Positions 8,723 to 17,882 are shown, counted from the stretch's first letter. The stretch is DNA of 64,000 nt from Patescibacteria group bacterium (GCA_028718605.1 JAQULM010000001.1:346785-410784); one strand, 5' to 3'. Notes: generated by a model from the letters alone, not told the origin. Made by a program: numbers and translations.

Positions 8723-9588
8723 TACGGTATAGTTTTTAGCACAGCACGGTAGTCTATTAATTCCCCGCTCTCTGGCAAGCGCCGTATGCCGAGTTCAAGC
8801 CGCAGTGCCGCACGAACGATGGCGCAGCTTGCTCTGCTGCGGTACTGGTAAAAAAAACGCAGGAGTCCGATCCGCTGGTTAATAAACTTATTATAGCGTT
8901 TTTCGGGCGTTTTACCTAAATCATGATGCATGACTGTTGCGTCCGGGCAATACCCGACCTGCCATCCTGCGCGGCGCATGCGGTAGCATAGTTCAACATC
9001 CTCCATGTACATGAAATACCGCTCGTCAAACATGCCGGCGCGCTGGAGCGCCGTCCGGCGGATCAGCATGCACGACCCGGCAACCCAATCCGGATACTGA
9101 ATATGCGAATACACCGGCGCGCGCCGCTCAAAATATACAGGGACTACTGCATTGATAACCGGGATACGGTCTCCGATTAGTTTTAATACCGTGGGAAAAC
9201 GGCCGATCGAATGCTGCAACGTACCGTCGGGGTTTTCGAGCCGTGCGCCTGCAACACCCACGGCCGGATGCGAACGCAAAAATTCAAGGAGCGCATCAAC
9301 AGCACCCTCTTTAACAACCATGTCCGTATTCAACAGGAGGACAAATTCTCCTTCAGACGACCGGATGCCCTGGTTGCATGCACGCGCAAAACCAACGTTC
9401 TCGCTGTTTCGTATGCATAAAACGCTCGGCAATTTCTCAAGCCCGGCAGCCGTGCCATCTGTCGAGTTATTGTCTACGGCGATAATCTGGGTGTCAATTT
9501 TTTCCGTCGCGCGCATGACAGACTCGAGGAACGGGACGATATACCGCGCAGAGCTGTGTGTTACAAAAATGATTGAAAGAGTACGCAT
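8722..9588 (-). CDS. Family 2 glycosyltransferase (rhamnosyltransferase-like)
   Basis: 288 residues from the ATG at 9588. This start overlaps the stop of the preceding gene as TGATG and gives the normal GT2 N-terminus MRTLSIIFVTHSSARY; a start ten codons earlier is possible but atypical. Motifs are VDNNSTDGT (nucleotide-sugar binding), LLNTDM (DxD) and YMEDVELCYRMRRAGW (acidic motif). These match the WcaA/RfbF-type rhamnosyl or glycosyl transferases that build surface glycans. One-base overlaps on both sides show tight translational coupling in the glycosylation operon. Confidence 0.9.
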   Translation of the reverse strand: MRTLSIIFVTHSSARYIVPFLESVMRATEKIDTQIIAVDNNSTDGTAAGLEKLPSVLCIRNSENVGFARACNQGIRSSEGEFVLLLNTDMVVKEGAVDALLEFLRSHPAVGVAGARLENPDGTLQHSIGRFPTVLKLIGDRIPVINAVVPVYFERRAPVYSHIQYPDWVAGSCMLIRRTALQRAGMFDERYFMYMEDVELCYRMRRAGWQVGYCPDATVMHHDLGKTPEKRYNKFINQRIGLLRFFYQYRSRASCAIVRAALRLELGIRRLPESGELIDYRAVLKTIP

Positions 9589-10562
9589 CAGGAGTCTATG
9601 GAAAAATTCTCTTGCCACTCTCGGAATTGAGAGCTTCCTAACCGGTTCAGTTTCGCAACTAAAGCGCGCTTTCTCAACATCGCCGGGAGGAAACGAAGAA
9701 CACTTAACTTGATCCGTGTATGCATCACAGCGCGCTCGAATACAGTGCCAGCAGTGCTCTGGTATGTCACTGGATTCCGCAGTGCACGCGGCCAGAGCGC
9801 GATTGGGTACAGCTTGATCGCCGAAAAAACCCTGTTCCGTCCCGAATAAAAACGCTTCCTGTTATCCCTCCACTGTGACGTGGTAGCGGACACCTTGTGG
9901 TACACCACCGCGGTGGGAATGAACATACATTTCCACCCAGCAAGCCGTATGCGTAATCCTAAATCTGAATCCTCGATGTAAGCAAAATGGTCACTGTCAA
10001 AATAGTCATCGCCGAGTTTGGATTCCTCCAGCGCCTCCCTGCGATACAGTGCGGCGGCGGCGCACGCGGTCAGACACTCTTCTTTCTTGAAAAACGTATC
10101 AGATTTACCGTGCCCTCGCGGCCCGACTTTCAGGCTGCCGCGGTAATAAAAATCGCCCGCAGAATCAACGATCGTGCGGTTATCGAAATACAGCAGTTTG
10201 CTCGCGCACACGCCAATCCTTGGATCAGCATCTGCGGCAGATACCAGTTCAGAAAGCCAGTTCTCCTTAACCTCCGTGTCGTTGTTTAAACATACGACGT
10301 ACCGGCACCCTGGATCCTCGAGCGCTCGCCGGATACCAACATTATTACCTTCAGCAAAGCCAAAATTTTTTCCCGTTTCAATTATCTGAACATTGGAAAA
10401 TTTCTCGCGAACATAGGCGGCTGAACCGTCAGTCGAACCGTTATCAACGAATAGTACCTCGAAGTCTTTATATGTTTGGAGATAAACACTCGATAGGCAC
10501 GTCTGCAGATGCTCGAGACCATTCCAATTTAAAATTATAATAGATACTCGAGCACTATTCAT
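9588..10562 (-). CDS. Family 2 glycosyltransferase
   Basis: 324 residues with RVSIIILNWNGLEHLQTCL at the N-terminus, VDNGSTDGS, CLNNDTEV (DxD) and YIEDSDLGLRIRLAGW, all standard for GT2 transferases of the RfbF type. It is the first gene of the glycosylation operon. GGAG sits seven bases before the ATG, and a promoter is visible at 10660-10688. Its acceptor and sugar cannot be read from the sequence. Confidence 0.9.
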   Translation of the reverse strand: MNSARVSIIILNWNGLEHLQTCLSSVYLQTYKDFEVLFVDNGSTDGSAAYVREKFSNVQIIETGKNFGFAEGNNVGIRRALEDPGCRYVVCLNNDTEVKENWLSELVSAADADPRIGVCASKLLYFDNRTIVDSAGDFYYRGSLKVGPRGHGKSDTFFKKEECLTACAAAALYRREALEESKLGDDYFDSDHFAYIEDSDLGLRIRLAGWKCMFIPTAVVYHKVSATTSQWRDNRKRFYSGRNRVFSAIKLYPIALWPRALRNPVTYQSTAGTVFERAVMHTRIKLSVLRFLPAMLRKRALVAKLNRLGSSQFREWQENFSIDS

Positions 10563-10659
10563 GAATCGTCTCCGTTAACATTTATCTGCTGACCAATTAA
10601 AATATGCATGCGTTTTAAACAATCGAGTACTGGATTTTTTATAAAAATGTTACGTATCA

Positions 10660-10688
10660 ATAGTACCTCTCAATTCGACTAATATCAA
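10660..10688 (-). promoter_or_regulatory. Promoter of the glycosyltransferase operon
   Basis: Minus strand TTGATA, 17 bases, TACTAT. It drives the operon from 10562 down to 5765 and leaves a leader of about 90 bases. It is back to back with the plus-strand promoter at 10711-10739. Confidence 0.5.
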
Positions 10689-10710
10689 GGTTTACAGTGA
10701 TGCGATTTCA

Positions 10711-10739
10711 TTGAATCATGCACTTGTATATGTTATAAA
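10711..10739 (+). promoter_or_regulatory. Promoter of the double GT2 gene
   Basis: Plus strand TTGAAT, 17 bases, TATAAA, with a TG one base before the -10 (extended -10). The start codon follows about 50 bases after the expected transcription start. The intergenic stretch 10563-10795 is A+T-rich and holds nothing else I can identify. Confidence 0.5.
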
Positions 10740-10795
10740 TAGAACATGCCGAAACTTTAATTGCTGTTTACCGACAATCTGACACAAATAAAAGA

Positions 10796-12556
10796 ATGGA
10801 TAACTTTTTCTATAAAATCATACGATATCTTTACTGGAGACTCCGCTGGTTGCTCAGTAAATGTAAGGCACTTTTTTTTCAAGTATTTGCGAACCAGAAC
10901 AAGGAGCCCCGATATAAATACCATAAACGATTAATTCCTCGGGCAGCGATCGAGGCATTAGCGGCCCAGCCGAAAATATCAGTTATCATGCCTGTCTTTA
11001 ATATCGATTTGAAGTGGCTGAATAAAGCCATCAACTCGGTTAAAAATCAATCATACGCGAATTGGGAGCTGTGTATTGCCGACGATTGTTCAACAAATGA
11101 AAAAACCGTGCGCTTCCTAAAAAATATTCAGGACCAGCGCATACGAATTGTTTTTTTAAAAAAGAACGCCGGAATAGCAGCCGCTTCAAATGAAGCTTTG
11201 AAGCTCGCTTCAGGGGAATATGTCACTTTCCTTGATCATGATGACGAACTTACGCCAGATGCTTTATACGAAGTAGCGAAAAAAATTAATGAAACCGGCG
11301 CTGAATTAATATACTCAGACGAAGATAAAATTACACCCAGCGGAACGTATATCGATCCGCATTTCAAACCAGACTACTCCCCCGATTTATTACTTTCCCA
11401 AAATTACATTTGCCATCTATCAGCATACAAGAAACGAATCATCGATGCCCTTGGTGGATTGCGACGTGGCTTCGATGGATCGCAAGACCATGATTTGCTG
11501 TTGAGGTTTACCGAAAAAACTGCTGCAATATCACATATTTCAAAAGTGCTCTACCACTGGAGAGCAGTCCCGGGATCAGTTGCCCACACCTTCTCCTCGA
11601 AATCATATGCCTGGGAAGCGGGCCAAAGGGCATTGCAGGAAGCATTGTATAGAAGAAATATTGGCGGTACGGCATTCAGAGGCAAATTCCCAGGCACGTA
11701 TCGAATAAAGAGAACCATAAAGAAAAAACCCTTAATCAGCATTATCATTCCGTTTAAAAATCACGTCAGTGAATTAAAAAAACTAATACACTCGATCACA
11801 ACGAAATCAACGTACGATAATTTTGAAATTATTGGCATTGATAATAACAGCACAGAACAAGAAACGATCGATTTTATCAAAGCGATACAAAAACAGGATG
11901 CGAGAATAAAAATATTCGCCGACAACGCCCCGTTCAACTACTCTCGGCTCAATAATTATGGTGCTTCACGCGCACGCGGGGAACATCTCCTACTACTGAA
12001 TAATGATACCGAAATTATCTCCCCCGACTGGATAGAGCGCTTGCTTTGCCATTCACAGCGGGACGAAGTAGGAATTGTGGGTGCAAAACTTTACTATTTC
12101 AACAACACGATCCAGCACGCAGGAATCATTATTGGAATCGGCGGCGTTGCGGGGCACCCGCATAAATTTCTCGATAAAAAACAGCGTGGCTACATGTGTA
12201 GGCCTCATTTGACGCAGAACGTATCAGCAGTTACAACCGCATGCGCTATGATAAAAAGTTCCCTGTACAAGCAACTGGGGGGGCTGGATGAAAAAAACCT
12301 GCCAATCGCGTTTAATGATGTTGATTTCTGTTTAAGGCTCCGCGAAAAAGGTTACCTGAATATTTTCACTCCCGAATGCGAGCTCTACCATTATGAATCA
12401 AGGTCAAGGGGGCAGGAAGATTCTCAGGAAAAGAAGGACCGCTTCGCCGGTGAAGTCCGCTTTATGCAAAAACGACATCAGGCAATAGTAAGTGCTGGCG
12501 ACCCCTACTACAACCCGAACCTCACCTTGGAAAATGAAAACTTTTGGTTGAAGTAA
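10796..12556 (+). CDS. Tandem two-domain family 2 glycosyltransferase
   Basis: 586 residues. The first GT2 domain (about 60-290) has ISVIMPVFNIDLKWLNKAI, DDCST and DHDDE, and the second (about 310-560) has ISIIIPFKNHVSELKKL, DNNST and NNDTE. Proteins of this layout add sugars to O-antigen or other surface polysaccharides, the two domains often making different linkages. It is the only plus-strand gene between 1 and 48 kb. It is noticeably richer in A+T than the GT genes on its left, hinting at separate acquisition. The short A-rich N-terminus (MDNFFYKIIRYLYWRLRWLL) is membrane-peripheral in character. Confidence 0.9.
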   Translation: MDNFFYKIIRYLYWRLRWLLSKCKALFFQVFANQNKEPRYKYHKRLIPRAAIEALAAQPKISVIMPVFNIDLKWLNKAINSVKNQSYANWELCIADDCSTNEKTVRFLKNIQDQRIRIVFLKKNAGIAAASNEALKLASGEYVTFLDHDDELTPDALYEVAKKINETGAELIYSDEDKITPSGTYIDPHFKPDYSPDLLLSQNYICHLSAYKKRIIDALGGLRRGFDGSQDHDLLLRFTEKTAAISHISKVLYHWRAVPGSVAHTFSSKSYAWEAGQRALQEALYRRNIGGTAFRGKFPGTYRIKRTIKKKPLISIIIPFKNHVSELKKLIHSITTKSTYDNFEIIGIDNNSTEQETIDFIKAIQKQDARIKIFADNAPFNYSRLNNYGASRARGEHLLLLNNDTEIISPDWIERLLCHSQRDEVGIVGAKLYYFNNTIQHAGIIIGIGGVAGHPHKFLDKKQRGYMCRPHLTQNVSAVTTACAMIKSSLYKQLGGLDEKNLPIAFNDVDFCLRLREKGYLNIFTPECELYHYESRSRGQEDSQEKKDRFAGEVRFMQKRHQAIVSAGDPYYNPNLTLENENFWLK

Positions 12557-12621
12557 TTCCAGTTTCTGCACCAAAAATCCAGGATCGGCTATAATCCCGG
12601 TTAATTATATACTACTAACAT

Positions 12622-13509
12622 TTACTTTTTCTTTTGAAACGGTATTTTTGTTTTTACTTTGTGCAAGAATGTAGCAATTTTCCAGCTTCGGGAATTGTAA
12701 ATAGTTTGAATTTCAGCTTCAAGCTTGCCCATTTTTTGCTGAGCGCGCGCGCGTTCTTGCTGAAGCTCAAACACCTGCGCGTCCAATCTATTGAGCTTCG
12801 TGCCGTCGCCAATAACAATCGAGCTGCGAACCGTCTGACCGATCGGCTGTTTGCTGCATACGCCGAGAATGTATCGATGCTGCTCGGGATTCTGGCTCAC
12901 GGACCTATACACATCGATGTTCTTGATGCAGGCATCAGTCTTCTCCTGCAATTGATCTTCCGAAGAGATACCATCGCTTATAATATTGTTTTGATAGAAA
13001 AAACATAGGTGGGGGAAATACTGCGCGAGAAATGCTTTAAATCCCTGCAACGTAAATTCCTTTTTATGGAACTGGTTTCCTGAAGGATAGACGGGCACGT
13101 TGGGGGTTGAAATTATCAGCATTCCCGCATCTTTCAAGACGCGCCGCACTTCCTTCAAAAAAACGTCTTGGCCTCCGAAATGTTCGATTGTTTCGAACGA
13201 AACGACGATATCGACTGAATGGTCATCCAAAGGGATTGCATGGGCGTCGCCTACGAGATACCGGGTTCGTGCTGTTGAATAGGTCTTGTTAGAATAGCGG
13301 ATAGCTTCATCTGAAGAGTCAACACCAATAACCCTCGCAGCGCCATGATCTGCCAAGTATTTCGACCCGTACCCGCTGCCGCAGGCGATATCGAGGACTG
13401 TTTTATTTTTTACAAATTGGGCAGCAAAAGCATAACGAGCTATATGCTCCAAATAATAAGGCTCCTCTTTATCAAATTCTGGGATCATACGCTCACCCGT
13501 TGATTTCAT
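12622..13509 (-). CDS. SAM-dependent methyltransferase with C-terminal coiled coil
   Basis: 295 residues from the ATG at 13509, one base after the stop of the preceding gene; an upstream TTG in the same frame is less likely. The class I methyltransferase motifs are VLDIACGSGYGSKYLA (motif I), GVDSS, DIVVSFETIEHF and LKDAGMLIISTPN. Residues about 235-275 (LNRLDAQVFELQQERARAQQ) form a coiled coil, followed by a basic tail. Similar proteins cap or modify polysaccharide chains in ABC-exporter O-antigen systems, which fits its place beside Wzt. The substrate is unknown. Confidence 0.85.
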   Translation of the reverse strand: MKSTGERMIPEFDKEEPYYLEHIARYAFAAQFVKNKTVLDIACGSGYGSKYLADHGAARVIGVDSSDEAIRYSNKTYSTARTRYLVGDAHAIPLDDHSVDIVVSFETIEHFGGQDVFLKEVRRVLKDAGMLIISTPNVPVYPSGNQFHKKEFTLQGFKAFLAQYFPHLCFFYQNNIISDGISSEDQLQEKTDACIKNIDVYRSVSQNPEQHRYILGVCSKQPIGQTVRSSIVIGDGTKLNRLDAQVFELQQERARAQQKMGKLEAEIQTIYNSRSWKIATFLHKVKTKIPFQKKK

Positions 13510-13510
13510 A

Positions 13511-14203
13511 CTACGCTTTATCAATGATGAAAATATACCGCAATGGCACTCCTGAATTGAATAATGAAAATAGTGGATTAAAAAATGTAAAACTCTTCAT
13601 TGTTTTATGAGCGAAAAATCTCGGGAATCTGAATTGCATCGTAATTAAATAATACCATATACGGATGTTTGCATTCTTTTTTATTTGTATGCGCAATGAA
13701 TCGCCTCCCGCAGTGCTTTTGATATAGTGGATAATTTCGTCTCGATCCGGATGACCATACTTGAGATGCTGGTCGAGCATCTCGAGCTTTTCAACATGAT
13801 GCCCGTAGTAATAATCTCCAAACCTTTTTACCATCTTCCAGCCTTCGCGTCCACATGGCACTGCCAAGATTATTCTTTTCTTTGTAACGCGTATCAGCTC
13901 TCCAATCATTGCTTTCTTGTCTGCCGGTTTTTCGATATGCTCGATGGCGTCAACGCAAATTGAAATATTGAAAAAATTATCTGGATACTGAAGATTCGTT
14001 CCGCGAGATCTTACGTTTGTAACATTTGGCAGAGTACTCCCGCTTTCGATAAAATCATAATTAATGAATTTGCATTCAGGCATCAATTCTCCGATTCCGC
14101 CGAGGACCCCACCCCCTACTTCTAACACCTCCTGCCTCCGATAATCGGCAACTTCTCGGATTGCCTTGACGACAGGAATATACCGCTGTAATGTATCGAG
14201 CAT
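13511..14203 (-). CDS. SAM-dependent methyltransferase
   Basis: 230 residues with a class I methyltransferase core: VLEVGGGVLGGIGELM in the glycine-rich position, FNISICVDAIEHIEKPADK and TKKRIILAVPCGREGW. The C-terminal region is rich in aromatic residues and includes hydrophobic stretches (YYLITMQFRFPRFF) that may touch the membrane. It starts 6 bp after the Wzt-like ATPase gene and ends one base before the next methyltransferase. It probably modifies the exported glycan. Confidence 0.82.
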   Translation of the reverse strand: MLDTLQRYIPVVKAIREVADYRRQEVLEVGGGVLGGIGELMPECKFINYDFIESGSTLPNVTNVRSRGTNLQYPDNFFNISICVDAIEHIEKPADKKAMIGELIRVTKKRIILAVPCGREGWKMVKRFGDYYYGHHVEKLEMLDQHLKYGHPDRDEIIHYIKSTAGGDSLRIQIKKNANIRIWYYLITMQFRFPRFFAHKTMKSFTFFNPLFSLFNSGVPLRYIFIIDKA

Positions 14204-14209
14204 ATATTT

Positions 14210-15391
14210 TTAAAACCTCCACGTATACGGGAACTGAATAAAGCCGAAATACTTTTTTTGATTTTCATTTGCGATATAAAATCGGAAAATTCTTTCAACT
14301 CTGTCAAAAATCAAATCTCCGCTTTTGTCGGCGACTGCAGGCGTAACATAGTACATGCCATCGAGGAACGGGTTGTTTTGGATAATAAACTCAACCTGTT
14401 TTTCACCCTCAACTTTTTCTACCACCAAATGGTCGATGCCCATATTGATGCCTGAAAGCAGTAAGCCCTGCTCGTTTGCAAACTCTAAGCCAAAAATGAC
14501 GTTATGCACTGCCCGATTTGTTTTACAAAAAATTTTGATGCGTATTGTTTCACCCGTTTTAAAAGTTTTTTTCTCCTCACCTTGCTCATTAGAAAAAGCT
14601 ACTTTAGTAATATAAATCCCGCTTGTCGCCCGTGCCTCGATATTTTCTGGCGTCGTGTCAGTAAATGATTGGCCATATGCAGTAATCATCTCCCTCGGTT
14701 TTCCGATATTTTTCACCTTTCCGCCCTCAATAAATACAACGCGATCACAAAATCTTTCGATCGAACCCAAATCGTGGCTTACGAAAATAATGGTCTTTTT
14801 CTCGCGCTTTAGCCTATCAAATGTGTTGAAGCATTTTCTCTGGAAATCTGCATCCCCAACCGCTAAGACTTCGTCGACGAGCAAAATATCAGCGTCTGAC
14901 TGTATTGCCGTAGAAAACGCAAGCCGTACCTGCATACCTGAAGAAAAGTTCTTCAGCTTCTGGTCTACAAAGTTTTCAAGTTCTGCAAATTTAATAATGC
15001 TATCGAACTTCTGATCGATCGCCGTGCGCGATAGTCCAAGAATTGCTCCATACAGGTACACATTCTCCCGCGCCGTCAAATCTGGTTGAAAACCTACGCC
15101 AAGTTCAAGGAAGGGGGCTATCGAACCAAGTACGGCAATTCTGCCAGAATTCGGCTGCAAAATCCCAGCGATAATTTTTAAAAGCGTTGATTTTCCGGAT
15201 CCATTGCGGCCGATGATTCCGAGAAATTCCCCCTCCCTCACACTGAATGAAACTTCCCGAAGCGCATGAAACTGTTCATAGGTGCGGTGACTGAATGCGC
15301 TCACAAAATACTCCTTGAGCGTGGTTTTACGTTCATGGGGGATTTTGAAAACCTTAGTTATTTTATTTATTTCAATAATCGTTTCGACCAT
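14210..15391 (-). CDS. wzt: Polysaccharide ABC exporter ATP-binding subunit (Wzt-like)
   Basis: 393 residues from the ATG at 15391, preceded by AGAAAG; a TTG eight codons upstream is the alternative. The N-terminal ATPase has Walker A GIIGRNGSGKST, signature FSSGMQ and Walker B ILLVDEVLAVGD. After about residue 240 there is an all-beta domain (TSGIYITKVAFSNEQG, FLDGMYYVTPAVAD) like the carbohydrate-binding Wzt C-terminal domain, which recognises the capped end of the glycan in ABC-dependent O-antigen export. It pairs with the permease at 16214. Confidence 0.92.
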   Translation of the reverse strand: MVETIIEINKITKVFKIPHERKTTLKEYFVSAFSHRTYEQFHALREVSFSVREGEFLGIIGRNGSGKSTLLKIIAGILQPNSGRIAVLGSIAPFLELGVGFQPDLTARENVYLYGAILGLSRTAIDQKFDSIIKFAELENFVDQKLKNFSSGMQVRLAFSTAIQSDADILLVDEVLAVGDADFQRKCFNTFDRLKREKKTIIFVSHDLGSIERFCDRVVFIEGGKVKNIGKPREMITAYGQSFTDTTPENIEARATSGIYITKVAFSNEQGEEKKTFKTGETIRIKIFCKTNRAVHNVIFGLEFANEQGLLLSGINMGIDHLVVEKVEGEKQVEFIIQNNPFLDGMYYVTPAVADKSGDLIFDRVERIFRFYIANENQKKYFGFIQFPYTWRF

Positions 15392-15434
15392 ACACTTTCT
15401 TTTCTTCTCAACCAAGATTGGCTTGGAACACGTA

Positions 15435-16163
15435 TTAGACTTTCTTTAATAATAATACAATATTTATCTCATATAAGTTCGAATCGAGTATTATAAAATT
15501 AGAAAGCTCCCGCTGCAACCATTGCATGAAGGCCATGAATGATTGATAGTCCCAAACATGCACGTGAATGCTTGCTTGCCCGCGATACGCCCCTTCGCAT
15601 TGGAACGTGTCAGTAATCTCATTAACCGTCACCATAAAATCCTCGTAGTGACCACGCGAAACACTCGTGGTTTTCTGATTAAAATCATCCTGCAAATGCT
15701 GCAGCGGAGTGCGCTGCCGGTTTTTGTCAAACGTGAAACGCTTGTCAGGAACTACGATATACACCATGCCTCCCTTTTTAACGACCCTGAGCCATTCCTG
15801 TATCGCGCTCCCAGGGTCCGGAAGGTGCTCAAGCAAGTGCGAGTTACACACAAAATCAAGTGAATTATCTGGAATCGTGTCGAGATTCTGGGCGTTGCAG
15901 ATATAATCCACATGTATAATTTTATCATTGGGGACATTCTTATGCGGCTTATAAATCTCTTTCAATTTCTCCGTGCTTGCTACATCAACATACCGCATCA
16001 TCGTATTTGAATTAATAGGAAATGGTGACGCAAGCGCACCAATTTCAATTCCTTCCCCAGAAAAATGATCATGCACGAATTCTTTCCAATTCGGTCCAAT
16101 AATTTTATAACTTCCAACCAACCGTTCTCGCCATTTATTGAGTAACGCCTGAATACGTCTCAT
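15435..16163 (-). CDS. SAM-dependent methyltransferase (export island)
   Basis: 242 residues. Motifs: GIEIGALASPFPI at the SAM site, VDYICNAQNLDTIPDNSLDF, CNSHLLEHLPDP and VVKKGGMVYIVVPD. The segment LPDNSLDFVCNSHLLEHL-like is common to methyltransferases of surface polysaccharide clusters. It lies between wzm and wzt on the same strand, which supports a role on the exported chain. Confidence 0.85.
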   Translation of the reverse strand: MRRIQALLNKWRERLVGSYKIIGPNWKEFVHDHFSGEGIEIGALASPFPINSNTMMRYVDVASTEKLKEIYKPHKNVPNDKIIHVDYICNAQNLDTIPDNSLDFVCNSHLLEHLPDPGSAIQEWLRVVKKGGMVYIVVPDKRFTFDKNRQRTPLQHLQDDFNQKTTSVSRGHYEDFMVTVNEITDTFQCEGAYRGQASIHVHVWDYQSFMAFMQWLQRELSNFIILDSNLYEINIVLLLKKV

Positions 16164-16213
16164 TTGAAAGGCTTTCGGTTATTTTTTTATTACACGATCC
16201 CGAATAATTCACG

Positions 16214-16981
16214 CTATAAATCCTCAGCAAAATACGGCTCCCGTTTTTTAAACACGAGGTACCCGACAACGAATAGTGCGATTGCCATAAAGAATGATGC
16301 GATAACTCCCTTCAAATCAGGGGCAATTCCATAAATAACGACGTCCCGTGAATATTTTATAATCCGTGTCATCGGGTTCATGAAATACCAGAAATGGTAT
16401 TTCGCGGGAATCATGCTCATAGAGTAAATAATCGGCGTCGCCCAAAAACCGATCTGAAGCATGACCTCCCAGATATGGGACAGATCGCGGACTTTTATAT
16501 TCAATGCGGAGATGAGCAGCCCAAGCCCCGTGGTGATCAAATAAAGTTCAAGCAGAAGGAGCGGAAATAATACTACGGTCGCGTGTACCGGAACGCCGCT
16601 GGCAATAAAAAAAATCATAAACACGATAAGATTCAGGAAAAGCGTAATCAGGGAAGTAACCGTGGAGGCAACCACGATAATGGTGCGCGGGAATGACACG
16701 CGTGCAATCAAACCGCCTTTGTTCACCAAATTACTGATAGCGGTAGTCGTGCCTTCAGCGAGGTACCCCCAGAGAATAACGCCAAGCAGCAAATACAGGT
16801 TGTACTGCGCAATATCGAACCGCATGAATACAGAAAAAACCAAATACAAGACGCCGAAAAGGAGGAGCGGCTTTACCAGTGACCACAGGTACCCGAGCAC
16901 GGATCCCTGGTACCGGAGCTTGAAATCCGCGATGGCAAGTTCGCGCACCAGGTTCCAGTATCGTTGGCGTTTTATCGTCAT
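16214..16981 (-). CDS. wzm: Polysaccharide ABC exporter permease (Wzm-like)
   Basis: 255 residues, the usual size for ABC-2 type permeases of O-antigen or teichoic acid export (Wzm/TagG). About six membrane segments follow a basic N-terminus with LAIADFKLRYQGSVLGYLWSL, a hallmark of the family; GLLISALNIKVRDLSHIWEVML and MNPMTRIIKYSRDVVIYG are further family segments. It forms the channel for the ATPase at 14210. It is the first gene of the export operon and has its own promoter. Confidence 0.92.
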   Translation of the reverse strand: MTIKRQRYWNLVRELAIADFKLRYQGSVLGYLWSLVKPLLLFGVLYLVFSVFMRFDIAQYNLYLLLGVILWGYLAEGTTTAISNLVNKGGLIARVSFPRTIIVVASTVTSLITLFLNLIVFMIFFIASGVPVHATVVLFPLLLLELYLITTGLGLLISALNIKVRDLSHIWEVMLQIGFWATPIIYSMSMIPAKYHFWYFMNPMTRIIKYSRDVVIYGIAPDLKGVIASFFMAIALFVVGYLVFKKREPYFAEDL

Positions 16982-17016
16982 GATGCGAAAATGGAGAATA
17001 CTGTTTCGTAATTCCT

Positions 17017-17045
17017 ATTGTACCACTGTAATAACCGTTTTTCAA
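17017..17045 (-). promoter_or_regulatory. Promoter of the wzm/wzt operon
   Basis: Minus strand TTGAAA, 17 bases, TACAAT with TG in the extended -10 position. It lies 36 bases upstream of the wzm start and just downstream of the terminator at 17088-17121. Confidence 0.62.
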
Positions 17046-17087
17046 CGGTATCATCCGCCGTAGCGCTCCACGAAGGCGAACAAATTC

Positions 17088-17121
17088 AAAAAGTGCCTGC
17101 ACATTCTATGAGGCACTTTTT
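17088..17121 (-). terminator. Intrinsic terminator after the pilin gene
   Basis: Perfect 11-bp inverted repeat AAAAAGTGCCT / AGGCACTTTTT with a 12-base loop. The T run closes the stem, so it should stop transcription on both strands. It lies 39 bp after the pilin stop and isolates the pilin transcript from the wzm promoter. Confidence 0.85.
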
Positions 17122-17159
17122 GATATGGAATAACTTACCTTCTACTTACTTGCCAAGTC

Positions 17160-17660
17160 CTATCCGCAAGTTCCTGCATCTGGAGAATTGTCTCCGGACG
17201 TACCGTCAGACTTGATCCAGAAGTGTGTACTGCCGTCGCCGCCCTCGAGCGGTGTTGTCAGCACAAAGTCCTGCCAATCCTCACCAACAGCTCCACAGGT
17301 TTGGTACGTATAGTGGTTGGTCGCATCATTGACCGGATCCTCCACCGCTTTACTAATATACTCACTGCAGATCGGATTCGCAGCTAGGTCGGTCGTACAG
17401 TCAGTATTGAAGATCGAGCCGTCTGCGTCCTGAACAGTGCTCACATCACCATCGTCAGTTACATCAGACGGATACGCATTTTGATGATCATCAGCATACA
17501 GCACCAGCGCGGTCTTGACCTGTGAGAGGTCGGACTTTCTGGTTGCGTCGCGCGCCTTTTCACGGGCGCCGTTCAACGCGACCAAGCCGATGGTTGCCAA
17601 GATACCGATGATGGCAATAACGACCAATAACTCAATAAGGGTGAAACCTTTCCTTCTCAT
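17160..17660 (-). CDS. pilA: Type IV pilin, probable major pilin
   Basis: 166 residues from the ATG at 17660, which has a strong AGGAGG Shine-Dalgarno ten bases upstream; an ATG 25 codons earlier would add a non-pilin extension across that site. MRRKG|FTLIELLVVIAIIGI is a perfect prepilin signal with Glu5. The stalk continues AREKARDATRKSDLSQVKTALVLYADD, followed by a globular domain with several Cys residues near the C-terminus. It has its own consensus promoter and terminator, a long leader, and sits directly after pilC. High-level expression signals make it the best candidate for the main fibre subunit (inference); the symbol is by analogy. Confidence 0.9.
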   Translation of the reverse strand: MRRKGFTLIELLVVIAIIGILATIGLVALNGAREKARDATRKSDLSQVKTALVLYADDHQNAYPSDVTDDGDVSTVQDADGSIFNTDCTTDLAANPICSEYISKAVEDPVNDATNHYTYQTCGAVGEDWQDFVLTTPLEGGDGSTHFWIKSDGTSGDNSPDAGTCG

Positions 17661-17732
17661 TTCCTCTTCACCTCCTCTCGTGACCCAGGAACACGAGCAC
17701 GCACTCTCCGCATATGCTGGCTGTTCACAGAT

Positions 17733-17755
17733 CACGGATCCGAAATTGATCCGTG
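17733..17755 (-). promoter_or_regulatory. Stem-loop in the pilin leader
   Basis: Perfect 8-bp inverted repeat CACGGATC / GATCCGTG with a 7-base loop, within the roughly 190-base untranslated leader of the pilin mRNA. Function unknown; it could stabilise the message or bind a regulator. Confidence 0.5.
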
Positions 17756-17853
17756 GGCTGCCAGTGCGAAACGATATGCTTCCCGTAGTATTCCCGAGGG
17801 ATATTACTTATTAAAAGAAAAGAACGATGAAGTAGTACCCAAAGTATAAAATA

Positions 17854-17882
17854 ATAGTATCACATTTTCGGGCAAAAGTCAA
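17854..17882 (-). promoter_or_regulatory. Strong promoter of the pilin gene
   Basis: Minus strand TTGACT, exactly 17 bases, TACTAT with TG just upstream of the -10. It lies in the gap after pilC, giving a leader of about 187 bases before the pilin ATG. Confidence 0.75.

Noticed and set aside
12579..12600. Imperfect hairpin CCAGGAT/ATCCCGG between convergent genes as a terminator
   Set aside because: It has one mismatch, a short stem and no clear T run; position alone is not enough.
17661..17735. Longer start for the main pilin with a Cys-rich extension
   Set aside because: It would cross the strong AGGAGG site and the leader hairpin, and would push the prepilin signal away from the N-terminus.
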